This document shows positions 17,523 through 25,710 of a stretch of 64,000 nt of DNA, one piece after another. The stretch spans positions 124,001 through 188,000 of the forward strand of contig JACKFE010000005.1 in the NCBI GenBank assembly GCA_020632635.1. The letters are read 5' to 3'. Made by a program: the position numbers and the translations under genes. The notes under the pieces were generated by a model. It was not told the DNA's origin and did not search any database. It saw only the letters and a program-made list of their open reading frames with translations. Source of the stretch: Nitrospiraceae bacterium. GTDB taxonomy: Bacteria > Nitrospirota > Nitrospiria > Nitrospirales > UBA8639. Position 1 is the first letter of the stretch, and every line of letters begins with the position of its first letter.

Positions 17523-18557
17523 ATGTTGGGTAGAAAAAACACAGTCACAGTATTAGGAATTCTCGTGTTCGGTCTGCTCATGACAGCCGGGTGCAGCGGG
17601 CATTCGGTCCGGTATGGAGCCAATTCGGAAGGAGATGGGGACAGCCTAGCCCAGGGGGAATCTGGCGGGACGGGAAATGGGGCGTCTGCAATGGGATATG
17701 GGGCTGATGGCCGTGGTGGATATAGTGGAGGAGCTGTGAATGGCAATACGCCATTTGCTTATGGGAGCGCTGGCGGGCCTGGGGTGGTGAATGGGGCATT
17801 GAGTGAGGGGATGTCTGCAGAAGGTGGGTCTGGTACGCACAATTCTTCTGGGGCGGATTATGGGCATAATTATTCTGGAATTCCTGGAAGTGGACCAACT
17901 CGTGGTGGGGTTGATGGCTTTAGTCAAGGATCGGCCTCAGGAATAAATCCTGATCCTGAAGCCTGGTCTAATGCCTATCTTCGAGGGGGAGAGAGTAGCC
18001 AAGACTTTTATGGGGATCCCTCAGGGATGGGAGGGGCTACAGGCGAACGTGCAGTGAATCCTCATACGTGGGGCGACACCTATGCCAGAGAGAACGGTGG
18101 CCCTTCCCCAGAATATGTTGATCCTGAGATGCAAATTGCCCAAGTCAAGAATGGTCAAGGGGCCGGATTGATTCGTGAAATGGCCACTCAAGATGGTTCA
18201 ACGGGGATGCGCCGGTCGGATGGTCAGCTCCAAGATATTTATTTTGCCTTTGATAGCTGGGCCATTACCCCACAAGGTGCCCAAGATTTGGAGCGTGGCG
18301 CGCAATGGCTGCAAAGCAATCCTGGAGAAATATTGACGATTGAAGGACATTGCGATCAACGAGGCACCCAGGATTATAATCTGGTTCTTGGAAAAAGACG
18401 GGCAGAGGCTGCGCGTGAATATTTGCAAAGTTTAGGTATTGATTCACACCGCATTAAAGTGGTTTCCTATGGGAAGGAACGGCCCTTTTGTCAGAAGGAC
18501 AACGAAGATTGTTTTCAGGCCAATCGTCGAAGCCACATGGTGATTCATCAGAATTAG
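17523..18557 (+). CDS. Pal-like OmpA-domain lipoprotein with a long glycine-rich region
   Basis: Pal anchors the outer membrane to peptidoglycan as part of the Tol-Pal system. ATG 17523 has AGGAGGGG four bases upstream. The N terminus is a lipoprotein signal peptide ending in MTAGC with the lipid-accepting cysteine C24. The C-terminal OmpA domain (about 235-344) contains DIYFAFDSWAI and the peptidoglycan-binding motif EGHCDQRGTQDYNLVLGKRR, which is Pal-like. Between them, about residues 30-200 are glycine-, serine- and asparagine-rich and low complexity, far longer than the short linker of ordinary Pal. With 344 residues it is about twice the usual Pal length. No tol genes are adjacent, so it may be a second Pal-like protein. 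A strong terminator follows. Confidence 0.85.
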   Translation: MLGRKNTVTVLGILVFGLLMTAGCSGHSVRYGANSEGDGDSLAQGESGGTGNGASAMGYGADGRGGYSGGAVNGNTPFAYGSAGGPGVVNGALSEGMSAEGGSGTHNSSGADYGHNYSGIPGSGPTRGGVDGFSQGSASGINPDPEAWSNAYLRGGESSQDFYGDPSGMGGATGERAVNPHTWGDTYARENGGPSPEYVDPEMQIAQVKNGQGAGLIREMATQDGSTGMRRSDGQLQDIYFAFDSWAITPQGAQDLERGAQWLQSNPGEILTIEGHCDQRGTQDYNLVLGKRRAEAAREYLQSLGIDSHRIKVVSYGKERPFCQKDNEDCFQANRRSHMVIHQN

Positions 18558-18565
18558 TAGCAATC

Positions 18566-18583
18566 CAGAAATTTGAATTTCTG
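18566..18583. repeat. Perfect 8-bp inverted repeat
   Basis: CAGAAATT and AATTTCTG are exact reverse complements separated by two bases, just after the Pal-like stop and just before the stronger hairpin. The stem is AT-rich and could be a minor hairpin or a protein site. No function is assigned. Confidence 0.5.
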
Positions 18584-18588
18584 TTGTG

Positions 18589-18624
18589 AAAAGGGGATGC
18601 GGTCGAAGCCGCATTCCCTTTTTC
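18589..18624 (+). terminator. Rho-independent terminator after the Pal-like gene
   Basis: A 14-bp stem (AAAAGGGGATGCGG pairing with the segment at 18609-18622, one G-T wobble) encloses a six-base loop TCGAAG and runs into five T bases. This is the clearest terminator in the window and closes the Pal-like transcript before the tRNA gene. Confidence 0.85.
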
Positions 18625-18698
18625 TCTATCCGGCCTTCTGTCGTCATCTCTCTCCTAGAGAAAGTTAGGAGATTCTCCTATTCAAACGCATCAAAATC

Positions 18699-18727
18699 TT
18701 GCGCCCTCATGCAAGGAGTGATACAGT
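18699..18727 (+). promoter_or_regulatory. Putative sigma-70 promoter of tRNA-Leu
   Basis: TTGCGC (18699-18704) and TACAGT (18722-18727) are separated by 17 bases, a good -35/-10 pair. The predicted transcript start would lie a little over ten bases before the mature tRNA 5' end at 18747, a normal leader for a single tRNA gene. The call rests on sequence match and spacing only. Confidence 0.5.
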
Positions 18728-18746
18728 TTGCGCCTTGCCATCCGAT

Positions 18747-18835
18747 GCCGGAGTGGCGGAATAGGCAGACGCAAGGGACTTAAAATCCCTCGCTTCGAAA
18801 GGGGCGTACCGGTTCGACCCCGGTCTCCGGCACCA
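18747..18835 (+). tRNA. tRNA-Leu, anticodon TAA
   Basis: The seven-base acceptor arm GCCGGAG pairs with CTCCGGC at 18825-18831, followed by discriminator A and an encoded CCA. The anticodon stem AGGGA/TCCCT encloses the loop CTTAAAA, with anticodon TAA at 18781-18783, which reads UUA leucine codons. A long variable arm (around 18791-18806) and the T arm with GGTTCGACCC are present, as expected for a class II leucine tRNA. All stems are intact. Confidence 0.97.
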
Positions 18836-19200
18836 ACAAAAAATAGACAACGTGACTCGGGTTTTCAATAGGTTGATTGGCTTAAGTGGAAAAGTCTGTC
18901 GGCCTCCCGTGGATCCGTGAGACAGCCGCCTTAAAATCTACCGCCTTCGTTAGTCCCAGTTTGAGCATTCAAAGCCCTTCTTGAAATTCAAAAACGGTAT
19001 TTTGAAATTTACAGGCGCTGGTGGATATGGAGGCACAGGGTTGGCTCTCTCCTTTATTGAAGGAAAGGTGGTGGGGTCTACATCTTGTCGATTCCGTAGT
19101 TTGGCAGGGTTGTTCTGGGTTCAAGGTATTCCCAAAAGACCACTTCCTGTGGTTCATCAGCATTCTTCATTCTCAGGCTGATTGTGCCGAGAAGATCTGA
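18836..19200 (+). other. Intergenic region between tRNA-Leu and the first STAS gene
   Basis: No supported gene. An open frame at 18981-19181 lacks a ribosome site and has no recognisable sequence. A short imperfect inverted repeat (TTCAAAA with TTTTGAA) lies near 18985-19010. I see no partial second tRNA and no attachment-site duplication of the tRNA 3' end here. Confidence 0.4.
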
Positions 19201-19560
19201 ATGCTTCCCTTAGGGCAGTACAATCATCCTACGACAACAATCAGGAAATTTTCCGGACGTCTGGATGCACACACCAATCTTCAGGTGGAGCAATTAATTT
19301 CGGAAGCAGAACAAGGCCGATGTGATCATGTTATCCTAAATTTTTCAGAGATTACGGTGATTGATTTGGGTGGCATCGGACAATTGTTTGTCTGGTATCA
19401 CAATCTCAAAGCACATCGGATTCGATTAAGCATTGTTAATCCTCAACCACTGGTGAGAGTGGTATTGGAGGCCTCGCATTTACTGGAATTGATTCCTATC
19501 TATCAGTCCATTCCTGAAGCGATTGGTGGCGTCAGTCGTCCTTCTTTTTCCTTGGGGTAA
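19201..19560 (+). CDS. STAS-domain protein without the phosphorylatable serine
   Basis: A 119-residue single STAS domain of the anti-sigma-factor-antagonist type (SpoIIAA/RsbV family). These act in partner-switching with a serine kinase anti-sigma factor. Visible are GRLDAHTNLQ near the N terminus, the strand HVILNFSEI, and the helix-cap motif that in SpoIIAA reads DSSGLG. Here that motif is IDLGGIG, so the phosphorylated serine is replaced by leucine. If it binds an anti-sigma factor, phosphorylation at the usual site cannot control it. ATG 19201 has only a weak ribosome site. No kinase or phosphatase gene is nearby. Confidence 0.85.
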   Translation: MLPLGQYNHPTTTIRKFSGRLDAHTNLQVEQLISEAEQGRCDHVILNFSEITVIDLGGIGQLFVWYHNLKAHRIRLSIVNPQPLVRVVLEASHLLELIPIYQSIPEAIGGVSRPSFSLG

Positions 19561-19871
19561 GTTTCTTTTCGGAATCCCATGGCATATGGAACAAGAGGCG
19601 CTCAGGGTAAAATATGCTTAGCGAGCCCACAGGGGGGAGTCTGGAAAGAGGCATCTTTTTCCCTATCCTCTAGGTAAGGAATTCTTTCAGCCTCCCTTTT
19701 CGGCCACCGAGGGGGATTTTGATCGTCAAGGTGGCGCAATTCTTTTGTAATCCCTAGCCTTACAGAATCACGGTCTGCAACCCGTTAAGCTTGGATGGCA
19801 CAAGGGTTGCTCCAACCTTAGATGTCCCCCTCTTAATCTGAGAGTTGAGTTCAAGAAAAAGGAGACGTGTC
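19561..19871 (+). other. Intergenic region between the two STAS genes
   Basis: No gene is supported in these 311 bases. A 7-bp inverted repeat (GCAACCC at 19777-19783 with GGGTTGC at 19804-19810) lies upstream of the second STAS gene, and could be a hairpin or a regulator site. No T tract follows it. Confidence 0.35.
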
Positions 19872-20204
19872 ATGTTAATCATGGCTAAATGGAGTCAGAG
19901 TACCCGGGTGTTGTTTTTGTCTGGGCGGTTCGATAAGTCTGCCAGGGTGCCTATGGAAACGGCCCTGGCGGCCGGAGAGGGTCGGTTTTGTCAAAAACTC
20001 ATTTTGGATTTTTCAAAAGTGTCTTCCATGGATAGTGCGGGCATTGGAAAATTATTGTTGTTATATTATTCCCTACGAAAAAAAGGCGTGGGATTGGTGA
20101 TTCATAATCCACGCCCTACGGTCGAGGAGTTGCTTCAGTTGGTGAATCTGTCAAGTCAGATTCCCATAACGCATGACCAAGTTGGCGTGCGATCCGTGGC
20201 CTAA
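19872..20204 (+). CDS. STAS-domain anti-sigma factor antagonist with conserved serine
   Basis: A second small STAS protein (110 residues). The regulatory motif reads MDSAGIGK, which keeps the serine that SpoIIAA/RsbV kinases phosphorylate, unlike the neighbour at 19201. ATG 19872 is chosen because AAGGAG lies seven bases upstream (19859-19864); the in-frame TTG at 19845 would add only basic residues. The two proteins are paralogues in the same orientation about 310 bases apart. Their sigma or other target is not encoded here; STAS proteins also regulate c-di-GMP and lipid-transport systems, so a sigma role is only one option. Confidence 0.85.
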   Translation: MLIMAKWSQSTRVLFLSGRFDKSARVPMETALAAGEGRFCQKLILDFSKVSSMDSAGIGKLLLLYYSLRKKGVGLVIHNPRPTVEELLQLVNLSSQIPITHDQVGVRSVA

Positions 20205-20228
20205 CGAGATGCTATTCTGAGTTGAAGA

Positions 20229-20348
20229 GTGAAATCCCATGTCAAACTCACCGAGGTTCTTCCTATTTATCAGTCCCTGGTAGAAGTCGTGAGAGCCTTC
20301 TCCGTAGGGTCCGTGCCTCCTGTTTTTACCCGGTCTCCCGAGATGTGA
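20229..20348 (+). pseudogene. Relic of a third STAS gene (C-terminal fragment)
   Basis: This 39-codon frame encodes KLTEVLPIYQSLVEVVRAF, which aligns with the last helix of the STAS protein at 19201 (LLELIPIYQSIPEAI). Nothing matching the rest of a STAS domain is found upstream: there is an in-frame stop at 20223-20225 directly before it, and the intact second STAS gene ends at 20204. It is best read as the remains of a tandem duplication of STAS genes. Expression is doubtful because there is no ribosome site before the GTG at 20229. Confidence 0.6.
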
Positions 20349-20487
20349 GTTGAGATAGTGCCGACAATATCCCCCATACGAAAAGTATGTAGTTGCAGAG
20401 TTTAGTATGACGAAACGTTAAGTACGGGTGGGTATTGACCGATAACCACACTGAATCAGCAATAACGTTAATTGAGGAGCGTTTGCC

Positions 20488-20730
20488 ATGTATATTAAAT
20501 CATCCCCAGGAAAAGTGAAGGGAACTATTGAGGAACTCCTGTTCAATGAAGATCCGGAAACCCGTTTAGCGGCCGCGGCCGACTTGGGGAATAAGGCGGT
20601 AGGTGTGTCCGACCAACGATATGCTCTGGAAGCGTTGACGACCGCACTCCAGGATCCCTGCTCAACAGTCCAAGACGCGGTCCTCCAATCATTGATGAGA
20701 ATGAGTACAAAGCCAGAGGCCTTCAAGTAG
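20488..20730 (+). CDS. Small HEAT-repeat-like protein
   Basis: An 80-residue cytosolic protein that looks like one to two HEAT repeats: EDPETRLAAAADLGNKAVG and then YALEALTTALQDPCSTVQDA, the classic pattern of paired helices with a D-P turn. ATG 20488 has GAGGAGCG upstream. HEAT proteins are scaffolds, so a protein partner is expected but cannot be named. It sits between the STAS genes and potA with its own probable promoter region. A weak -35-like TTGACC occurs at about 20437, but the -10 is poor, so I do not annotate it. Confidence 0.65.
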   Translation: MYIKSSPGKVKGTIEELLFNEDPETRLAAAADLGNKAVGVSDQRYALEALTTALQDPCSTVQDAVLQSLMRMSTKPEAFK

Positions 20731-20889
20731 TCTGATATTCTCCCCTGCCAGTCGGCATGCGCGTGTCTTATGGCTTTGCTCTTGCCAATGGCACCAGGGT
20801 TCTCTGGTTTGATTGACTTCCATTTTCTTCCCTCCCTAGAATCCCCCCCTTCACCGTATGCTTTGACTTGAGTTCAAGTCTGTTTTGGT

Positions 20890-21987
20890 ATGGAAATCTG
20901 CGTCAAATTAGATCGAGTCTCCAAGCACCATGGGGCCACGGTAGCGGTGGATCAGGTCTCATTGGAAGTGAGGCGCGGGGAATTTTTCTCACTTCTTGGG
21001 CCCAGCGGGTCAGGGAAAACCACGCTTCTTCGGTTGATTGCTGGATTGGATTATCCAGATAAAGGACAAATTTATATCCAACAGACGCTTGTCAATGCAT
21101 TACCTCCCGATAAGCGACCGGTGAATTTGGTTTTTCAGCACTATGCCCTTTTTCCACATCTGACCGTTTTTGACAATGTGGCCTTCGGTCTTAAAATGCG
21201 CGGGGAATCTCGCGGGAAAATTCAATCCGCTGTGGGAAACATGTTGGAAATGGTTCGTTTACAGGGTAAGGCCCAACGGTTCCCGAACGAATTGTCGGGT
21301 GGGGAACAACAGCGGGTGGCCTTGGCTCGGGCTCTCGTGAATGAACCGGTGGTGGTATTATTGGATGAACCGATGGCGGCCTTGGATCAAGAATTACGAC
21401 AGAATATGCATGAAGAGTTAAAACGCCTTCAGCAGGAGTTACAGGCTACTTTTATTTGTGTTACGCATCAGCAGGATGAGGCTCTCATGTTGTCAGATCG
21501 CTTGGCGGTGATGTCTGGAGGATCGGTGCTTCAGGTGGGAACGCCTCAGGAGATTTACCGTTCGCCACAATCGTTCGCCGTGGCGAAGTTCATAGGCTTG
21601 TCGAATTTCGCGACAGGGACCGTTGTGCGGATGGAGAATGAGATTTGTTGGGTGCATCGTGAGGGGCTTCCGCCGCTCAAATTTCTCCGTCCCGTGTCCG
21701 CACGGGCCTCTGAATTGGTAACCATCATGATTCGTCCGGAGCGACTGGTTTTGGACGCAGAACCAATCCGTCCGGCCTACGACAACGTCATTCCCGGAAC
21801 GTTGGAAAAGATTGTGTTTAACGGAGGGGAAACCCTTTGCTATGTTCGTCTGCCCACGGATTTGACTTGGGTCATTCGTGTCTCAAACACCACGGCTTTG
21901 CCTTCCTCTCTTTGTGCGGGCCAACGCGTGCATGTGCAATGGCAAGCCGCTGACGGGGGCATTCTCCCAACTCACGTTTCATTGTGA
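20890..21987 (+). CDS. potA: Spermidine/putrescine ABC transporter, ATP-binding protein
   Basis: PotA energises polyamine uptake across the inner membrane. The 365-residue protein has Walker A GPSGSGKTT near residue 40, a Q-loop in VFQHYALFPHLTVFDNVAFG, the signature LSGGEQQRVALARAL, Walker B VVLLDEPMAALD and the switch histidine in THQQDEAL. The C-terminal third is the TOBE regulatory region typical of PotA/MalK. It is the first gene of potABCD, with four-base overlaps between all four genes, so translation is tightly coupled. No strong ribosome site is seen before ATG 20890. Related uptake systems for other polyamines or organic cations would look the same. Confidence 0.93.
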   Translation: MEICVKLDRVSKHHGATVAVDQVSLEVRRGEFFSLLGPSGSGKTTLLRLIAGLDYPDKGQIYIQQTLVNALPPDKRPVNLVFQHYALFPHLTVFDNVAFGLKMRGESRGKIQSAVGNMLEMVRLQGKAQRFPNELSGGEQQRVALARALVNEPVVVLLDEPMAALDQELRQNMHEELKRLQQELQATFICVTHQQDEALMLSDRLAVMSGGSVLQVGTPQEIYRSPQSFAVAKFIGLSNFATGTVVRMENEICWVHREGLPPLKFLRPVSARASELVTIMIRPERLVLDAEPIRPAYDNVIPGTLEKIVFNGGETLCYVRLPTDLTWVIRVSNTTALPSSLCAGQRVHVQWQAADGGILPTHVSL

Positions 21988-22838
21988 AATCATTTTTTTC
22001 CATACATGCGGCTTTACCGGTTCGGGTGGCCTTGGGCATGTCTTTCATGTTCTGGATCGTTTGTTTTTTGTTACCGCTGGCATTGATGTTCGTAGTGAGT
22101 TGGATTTCCCGTGGCCCCTACGGGGGATTGGACTGGACCTGGACTGGGGAGAATTACGTTCGGTTATTGGATTCCCTTGTTCTTGGGATTTTCTTGAAAT
22201 CGTTTGGTTATGCATTGGGGACTACGCTTGTTTGTGGATTGTTAGGGTTTCCCCTGGCCTATTGTATTGCCCGGTCATCCAAATCATGGCAGCAATGGCT
22301 TCTGATATTGGTGATGATTCCGTTTTGGACCAATTTTCTGGTGAGAACCTATGCCTGGGTCTTGATTTTCCGAGCAGATGGGGTCGTGAATGGGTTCTTG
22401 AAAATTTTGGGCCAAGATCCGATTTCTCTACTTTTTACAGATTTTTCAGTTTGTGTTGGACTCGTTTATGGATATTTACCATTTATGGTGTTGCCGCTGG
22501 TGTCGGCACTGGAGCGGATTCCAATCCAAGTGGAGGAAGCTGCCAGGGATTTGTTTGCTACTCGGCTTGAGGCATTGTGGCATGTGGTTGTCCCTTTGAG
22601 CCGTCCCGGTTGGGTAGCCGGTTCAGTCCTCGTATTTATCCCCTCCTTAGGCGCCTTTATTACCCCATATCTCTTGGGTGGTGGCCAAAGTTTGATGATT
22701 GGCACGCTCATCCAGCAAGAATTTCTCGTGGCTCGGGATTGGCCCTTTGGCGCAGCACTGTCCTTTGGTCTGATGGCGGTAATTCTGATGTTGTGGGGAT
22801 GGCTTGGCCGAAAACCTGAAGAACAGTCCATGATATGA
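21984..22838 (+). CDS. potB: Spermidine/putrescine ABC transporter, permease PotB
   Basis: A 284-residue permease with six predicted membrane helices; the first is at about 15-36. The EAA-type loop that contacts the ATPase reads VEEAARDLFATRLEALWHVVVPLSRPG near residue 180. The start GTG 21984 overlaps the end of potA by four bases, and its stop overlaps potC by four. Order A-B-C-D and the family match make this PotB, not PotC. It pairs with PotC to form the membrane channel. Confidence 0.92.
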   Translation: MKSFFSIHAALPVRVALGMSFMFWIVCFLLPLALMFVVSWISRGPYGGLDWTWTGENYVRLLDSLVLGIFLKSFGYALGTTLVCGLLGFPLAYCIARSSKSWQQWLLILVMIPFWTNFLVRTYAWVLIFRADGVVNGFLKILGQDPISLLFTDFSVCVGLVYGYLPFMVLPLVSALERIPIQVEEAARDLFATRLEALWHVVVPLSRPGWVAGSVLVFIPSLGAFITPYLLGGGQSLMIGTLIQQEFLVARDWPFGAALSFGLMAVILMLWGWLGRKPEEQSMI

Positions 22839-23632
22839 GCCGATTGCCCAGGGTATTGATATGGAGTAGTGCCGCAGTCGTTCTGTTTCTCTATATCCCC
22901 ATTCTTGTGTTGATCGTCCTGTCCTTTAATGATTCTCACATGGGAGCGGTATGGAAAGGATTTTCTCTCCGTTGGTATGACAAATTGATTCATAATCCGG
23001 CCTTTTTTGAAGCCATGCTGAACAGCGTGTTGATTGCGGCCGTTTCAACAGGCATGTCGCTGATATTCGGAGTGGGGGCGGCGATTGGATTGGAGGGAAA
23101 CCGTGGACGGTTGTTACCCTTTATCAATATGGGATTGGTGTTACCGCTGGTGATTCCCGAAATTTTGCTTGGGGTCGCATTATTAATGATGTTTGTGCTT
23201 CTGCAGATACCGTTGGGATTTGTGACGATTATCTTAGGGCATAGTGTATTTAGTTTGCCCCTGACGATCGTCATGATTCGAGCTAGGCTCAGAAAGCTGG
23301 ATCCAACCTGGGAGGATGCGGCCCGGGATTTAGGTGCAAATTCATGGGATGTGTTACGGCATATCACGCTCCCCTTATTGAAGCCGGCGATGGTAGGGGC
23401 GGCCCTTTTGACATTTACGGTTTCCTTGGATGATTTCGTGATCACGTTTTTTGTGGCCGGTCCTGGTTCGACGACACTTCCCTTAAAGGTCTTTTCCATG
23501 ATCAAAACCGGAGTGACGCCGGAAATCAATGCCCTTTCGGCATTGTTGGTGCTGGTTTCCATCCTGGGAGTGGGTGGTTCCTGGTTTTACCAACAGCGGT
23601 CCGGTCGTGTGGTGACACAATCCTTATCATGA
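22835..23632 (+). CDS. potC: Spermidine/putrescine ABC transporter, permease PotC
   Basis: A 265-residue permease with six hydrophobic segments (first at about 12-32). The coupling loop WEDAARDLGANSWDVLRHITLPLLKPA is a good EAA motif, and SLDDFVITFFVAGPGSTTLPLKVFSM toward the C terminus is characteristic of PotC. Start ATG 22835 overlaps the potB stop (ATGA), and the gene ends in the start of potD in the same way. Together with PotB it forms the heterodimeric pore for polyamine uptake. Confidence 0.93.
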   Translation: MSRLPRVLIWSSAAVVLFLYIPILVLIVLSFNDSHMGAVWKGFSLRWYDKLIHNPAFFEAMLNSVLIAAVSTGMSLIFGVGAAIGLEGNRGRLLPFINMGLVLPLVIPEILLGVALLMMFVLLQIPLGFVTIILGHSVFSLPLTIVMIRARLRKLDPTWEDAARDLGANSWDVLRHITLPLLKPAMVGAALLTFTVSLDDFVITFFVAGPGSTTLPLKVFSMIKTGVTPEINALSALLVLVSILGVGGSWFYQQRSGRVVTQSLS

Positions 23633-24705
23633 ACCGGAACGTGTTTTTGATCCATATGATGCGTCTTTGCCTGTTATCCGGGTGCCTACTCGGCCTTGGA
23701 TGTTCAGATGCCTCACCGAACAGATCAGGCGACTCGTCTGAACCAGCGACCCTCTATTATTTTACCTGGTCAGATTATGTTGAGCCGGCAAGTATCGCCC
23801 AATTCGAACAGATCCATCATGTCCGTGTCGTCGTCGACACCTTTAGCAGTAATGAAGAATTATTGGCCAAGGTCCAGACCGGAATGACGGGCTACGATGT
23901 GGTTGTTCCCTCCGATTTTATGGCAGGCATTATGGGCCGTTTGGGACTTCTGGCTGAATTGGATGGACAACGAATCCCCAATATCCGTCATTTGGAAGAT
24001 GCCTTACAGCATTTGCCTTTTGATCCGGAGCACCGGTTTGCAATTCCCTATCTGTGGGGGACCGTGGGGATTGGTTATGATGCAGAGGTCGTATCCGAGG
24101 CACCACGCAGTTGGCAGGCCTTATGGGATCCGGCTTTTGCTGGACGGATTAGTATGCTCAATGATCAGCGGGAAGTGTTCGGATTGGCCTTGAAGGCTCT
24201 GGGGTATTCCCTCAACAGCCAGTCGGAATCGGAAATCCGGCAAGCCAGGGATATGTTGATTAAACAGAAGCCTCTTGTTAAAGCCTATACCAGCGAGCAA
24301 TTCGACCAGCTCCTGGTATCAGGAGAAGTGGTGTTGGCTCATGCTTGGGGAGGGCCCGTGGCGCGGGCCATGCGGGAACGATCGTCTATCCGCTATGAGA
24401 TTCCCCAAGAAGGGGGAACCATTTGGACGGATTGTCTGGCTGTGTTGGCCAGTTCTTCCAATAAATCTTTGGCCATGGATTTTATAAATTTCTTATTGGA
24501 TGAGCAGGTGGCTGCCCAGATTTCTGAGCGATTGCTCTTTGCTTCAGCCAATCGTCAGGTTCGTGATCGATTACCTTCAGATATCCGTCATAATCCTGCT
24601 GTGTATCCTCCTGAAGAGGCGATGACGCGGATGGAATGGATGGAGGATGTATCAGGGGCGATGAGATATTATGATCGTGGGTGGACCGAACTGAAAGTGC
24701 AGTGA
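23629..24705 (+). CDS. potD: Spermidine/putrescine-binding lipoprotein
   Basis: PotD is the extracytoplasmic receptor that delivers polyamine to PotBC. The 358-residue protein has a lipoprotein signal ending in LLGLGC (cysteine at about 25), so it is likely membrane-tethered and not free in the periplasm. The mature part opens with ATLYYFTWSDYVEPASIAQFE, a family hallmark, and continues with GYDVVVPSDFMAG and AIPYLWGTVGIGYD. Ligand preference between putrescine, spermidine and other amines cannot be settled by eye. Start ATG 23629 overlaps potC by four bases, completing the operon. Confidence 0.92.
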   Translation: MNRNVFLIHMMRLCLLSGCLLGLGCSDASPNRSGDSSEPATLYYFTWSDYVEPASIAQFEQIHHVRVVVDTFSSNEELLAKVQTGMTGYDVVVPSDFMAGIMGRLGLLAELDGQRIPNIRHLEDALQHLPFDPEHRFAIPYLWGTVGIGYDAEVVSEAPRSWQALWDPAFAGRISMLNDQREVFGLALKALGYSLNSQSESEIRQARDMLIKQKPLVKAYTSEQFDQLLVSGEVVLAHAWGGPVARAMRERSSIRYEIPQEGGTIWTDCLAVLASSSNKSLAMDFINFLLDEQVAAQISERLLFASANRQVRDRLPSDIRHNPAVYPPEEAMTRMEWMEDVSGAMRYYDRGWTELKVQ

Positions 24706-24791
24706 TTCGGCTTGACCCTTTTACGGATCTGCCACTAGACTAAATAAAAGACGAGGGATGGTGACTTTCAATATGAAAGGGCAGGGGAATA

Positions 24792-25616
24792 ATGAATGGT
24801 CTGAATAAAATGATGGCTGTGTGGTCGGGGTGTCTCGTACTGGGAGGGTTTCTTGCGGGCGTAGCATGGGCGGCTTCAGCCCAACCAAACTCTTATGGGT
24901 ATTTGGTGCAAATGCCATTCGAAGTCCCTCCTCAACCGGAGTATCAGGCCCCTGAGTCGGCAACTCCTGCCCCTGAACAATTATCCGAACAAGACAAGGC
25001 GCGATTAGAGGGATTGGTTCCCCTCCTGGAAGGCAAACAAGAGCTCTGGGTGATGGGAGAATTTGTGCATTATGGGAAACATTCGGTTCCCTATTTAATT
25101 CAAGCCTTGTCTCGTCCTGGAGATCGGCTTCGTTATAATGCCATTGAGACGTTGTTTATGATTAAGGATCCGGCTGCCGTCCCTGCTTTACTGGAGCGGG
25201 CGACGGATGTCAAGGAAATTCCACGAGTCCGAGCTCATGCGATTCGGGTGGCGACTCGGATTGATCCTCTCCAAGTGGTGCCGGCAATTGGGGCCATGGT
25301 AAAGGATGAGAACTCAACGATCAGAAGTACGGCCGTGTTTGAGGCTCGCCATGTCCCTCTCAAGGAAATTCTTCCCATCATTATCAGTGTGATCCCTGAT
25401 CCAGAAAAGTACGTGGCCATCACGGCCAGGGATTCTTTTTGGGTGTTAACCAAATTTGCAGGGTCCCTGCATGACTGGGAAATTTCTACGCCTGAGGATC
25501 GGAGCCGATGGGTCAAGGAATGGTGGGATTGGTTGGAAGAATTTAAACAGAAGGACCAACAAGCCCCGAGTCCTCAGTCGGTCCCTCCTGCCCCGGGCAA
25601 TCTCAATGTCAGTTAA
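24792..25616 (+). CDS. Exported HEAT-repeat protein
   Basis: A 274-residue protein with a signal peptide (about 1-29, ending AWAASA) and a proline-rich spacer (EVPPQPEYQAPESATPAPEQ), then four or so HEAT-type helical repeats. Examples are SVPYLIQALSRPGDRLRYNA, DPAAVPALLERATD, DPLQVVPAIGAMVKDENSTI and LKEILPIIISVIPDPEKYVA. HEAT solenoids bind proteins. Here the target would be in the periplasm. The C terminus is again proline-rich. It is monocistronic by appearance, with 86 bases after potD and its own leader. No enzyme motif is seen. Confidence 0.75.
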   Translation: MNGLNKMMAVWSGCLVLGGFLAGVAWAASAQPNSYGYLVQMPFEVPPQPEYQAPESATPAPEQLSEQDKARLEGLVPLLEGKQELWVMGEFVHYGKHSVPYLIQALSRPGDRLRYNAIETLFMIKDPAAVPALLERATDVKEIPRVRAHAIRVATRIDPLQVVPAIGAMVKDENSTIRSTAVFEARHVPLKEILPIIISVIPDPEKYVAITARDSFWVLTKFAGSLHDWEISTPEDRSRWVKEWWDWLEEFKQKDQQAPSPQSVPPAPGNLNVS

Positions 25617-25710
25617 AGAATCGAAAAGGCAGTCGTCGGGGGCGTGGATGAATCGCTAAGCAATCCATCCGCCCGAAATCTTGTATGAAGAAAGGATAGA
25701 AGGACGCAAG

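Noticed and set aside
18981..19181. Short frame after tRNA-Leu
   Set aside because: No ribosome site; sequence is not protein-like beyond a hydrophobic patch.
18747..19200. tRNA-Leu as an integration site for a mobile element
   Set aside because: No integrase, no repeated tRNA 3' end and no foreign-looking cargo follows.
22466..22993. Long open frame antisense to potB/potC
   Set aside because: Codon pattern follows the sense genes; no independent evidence of coding.
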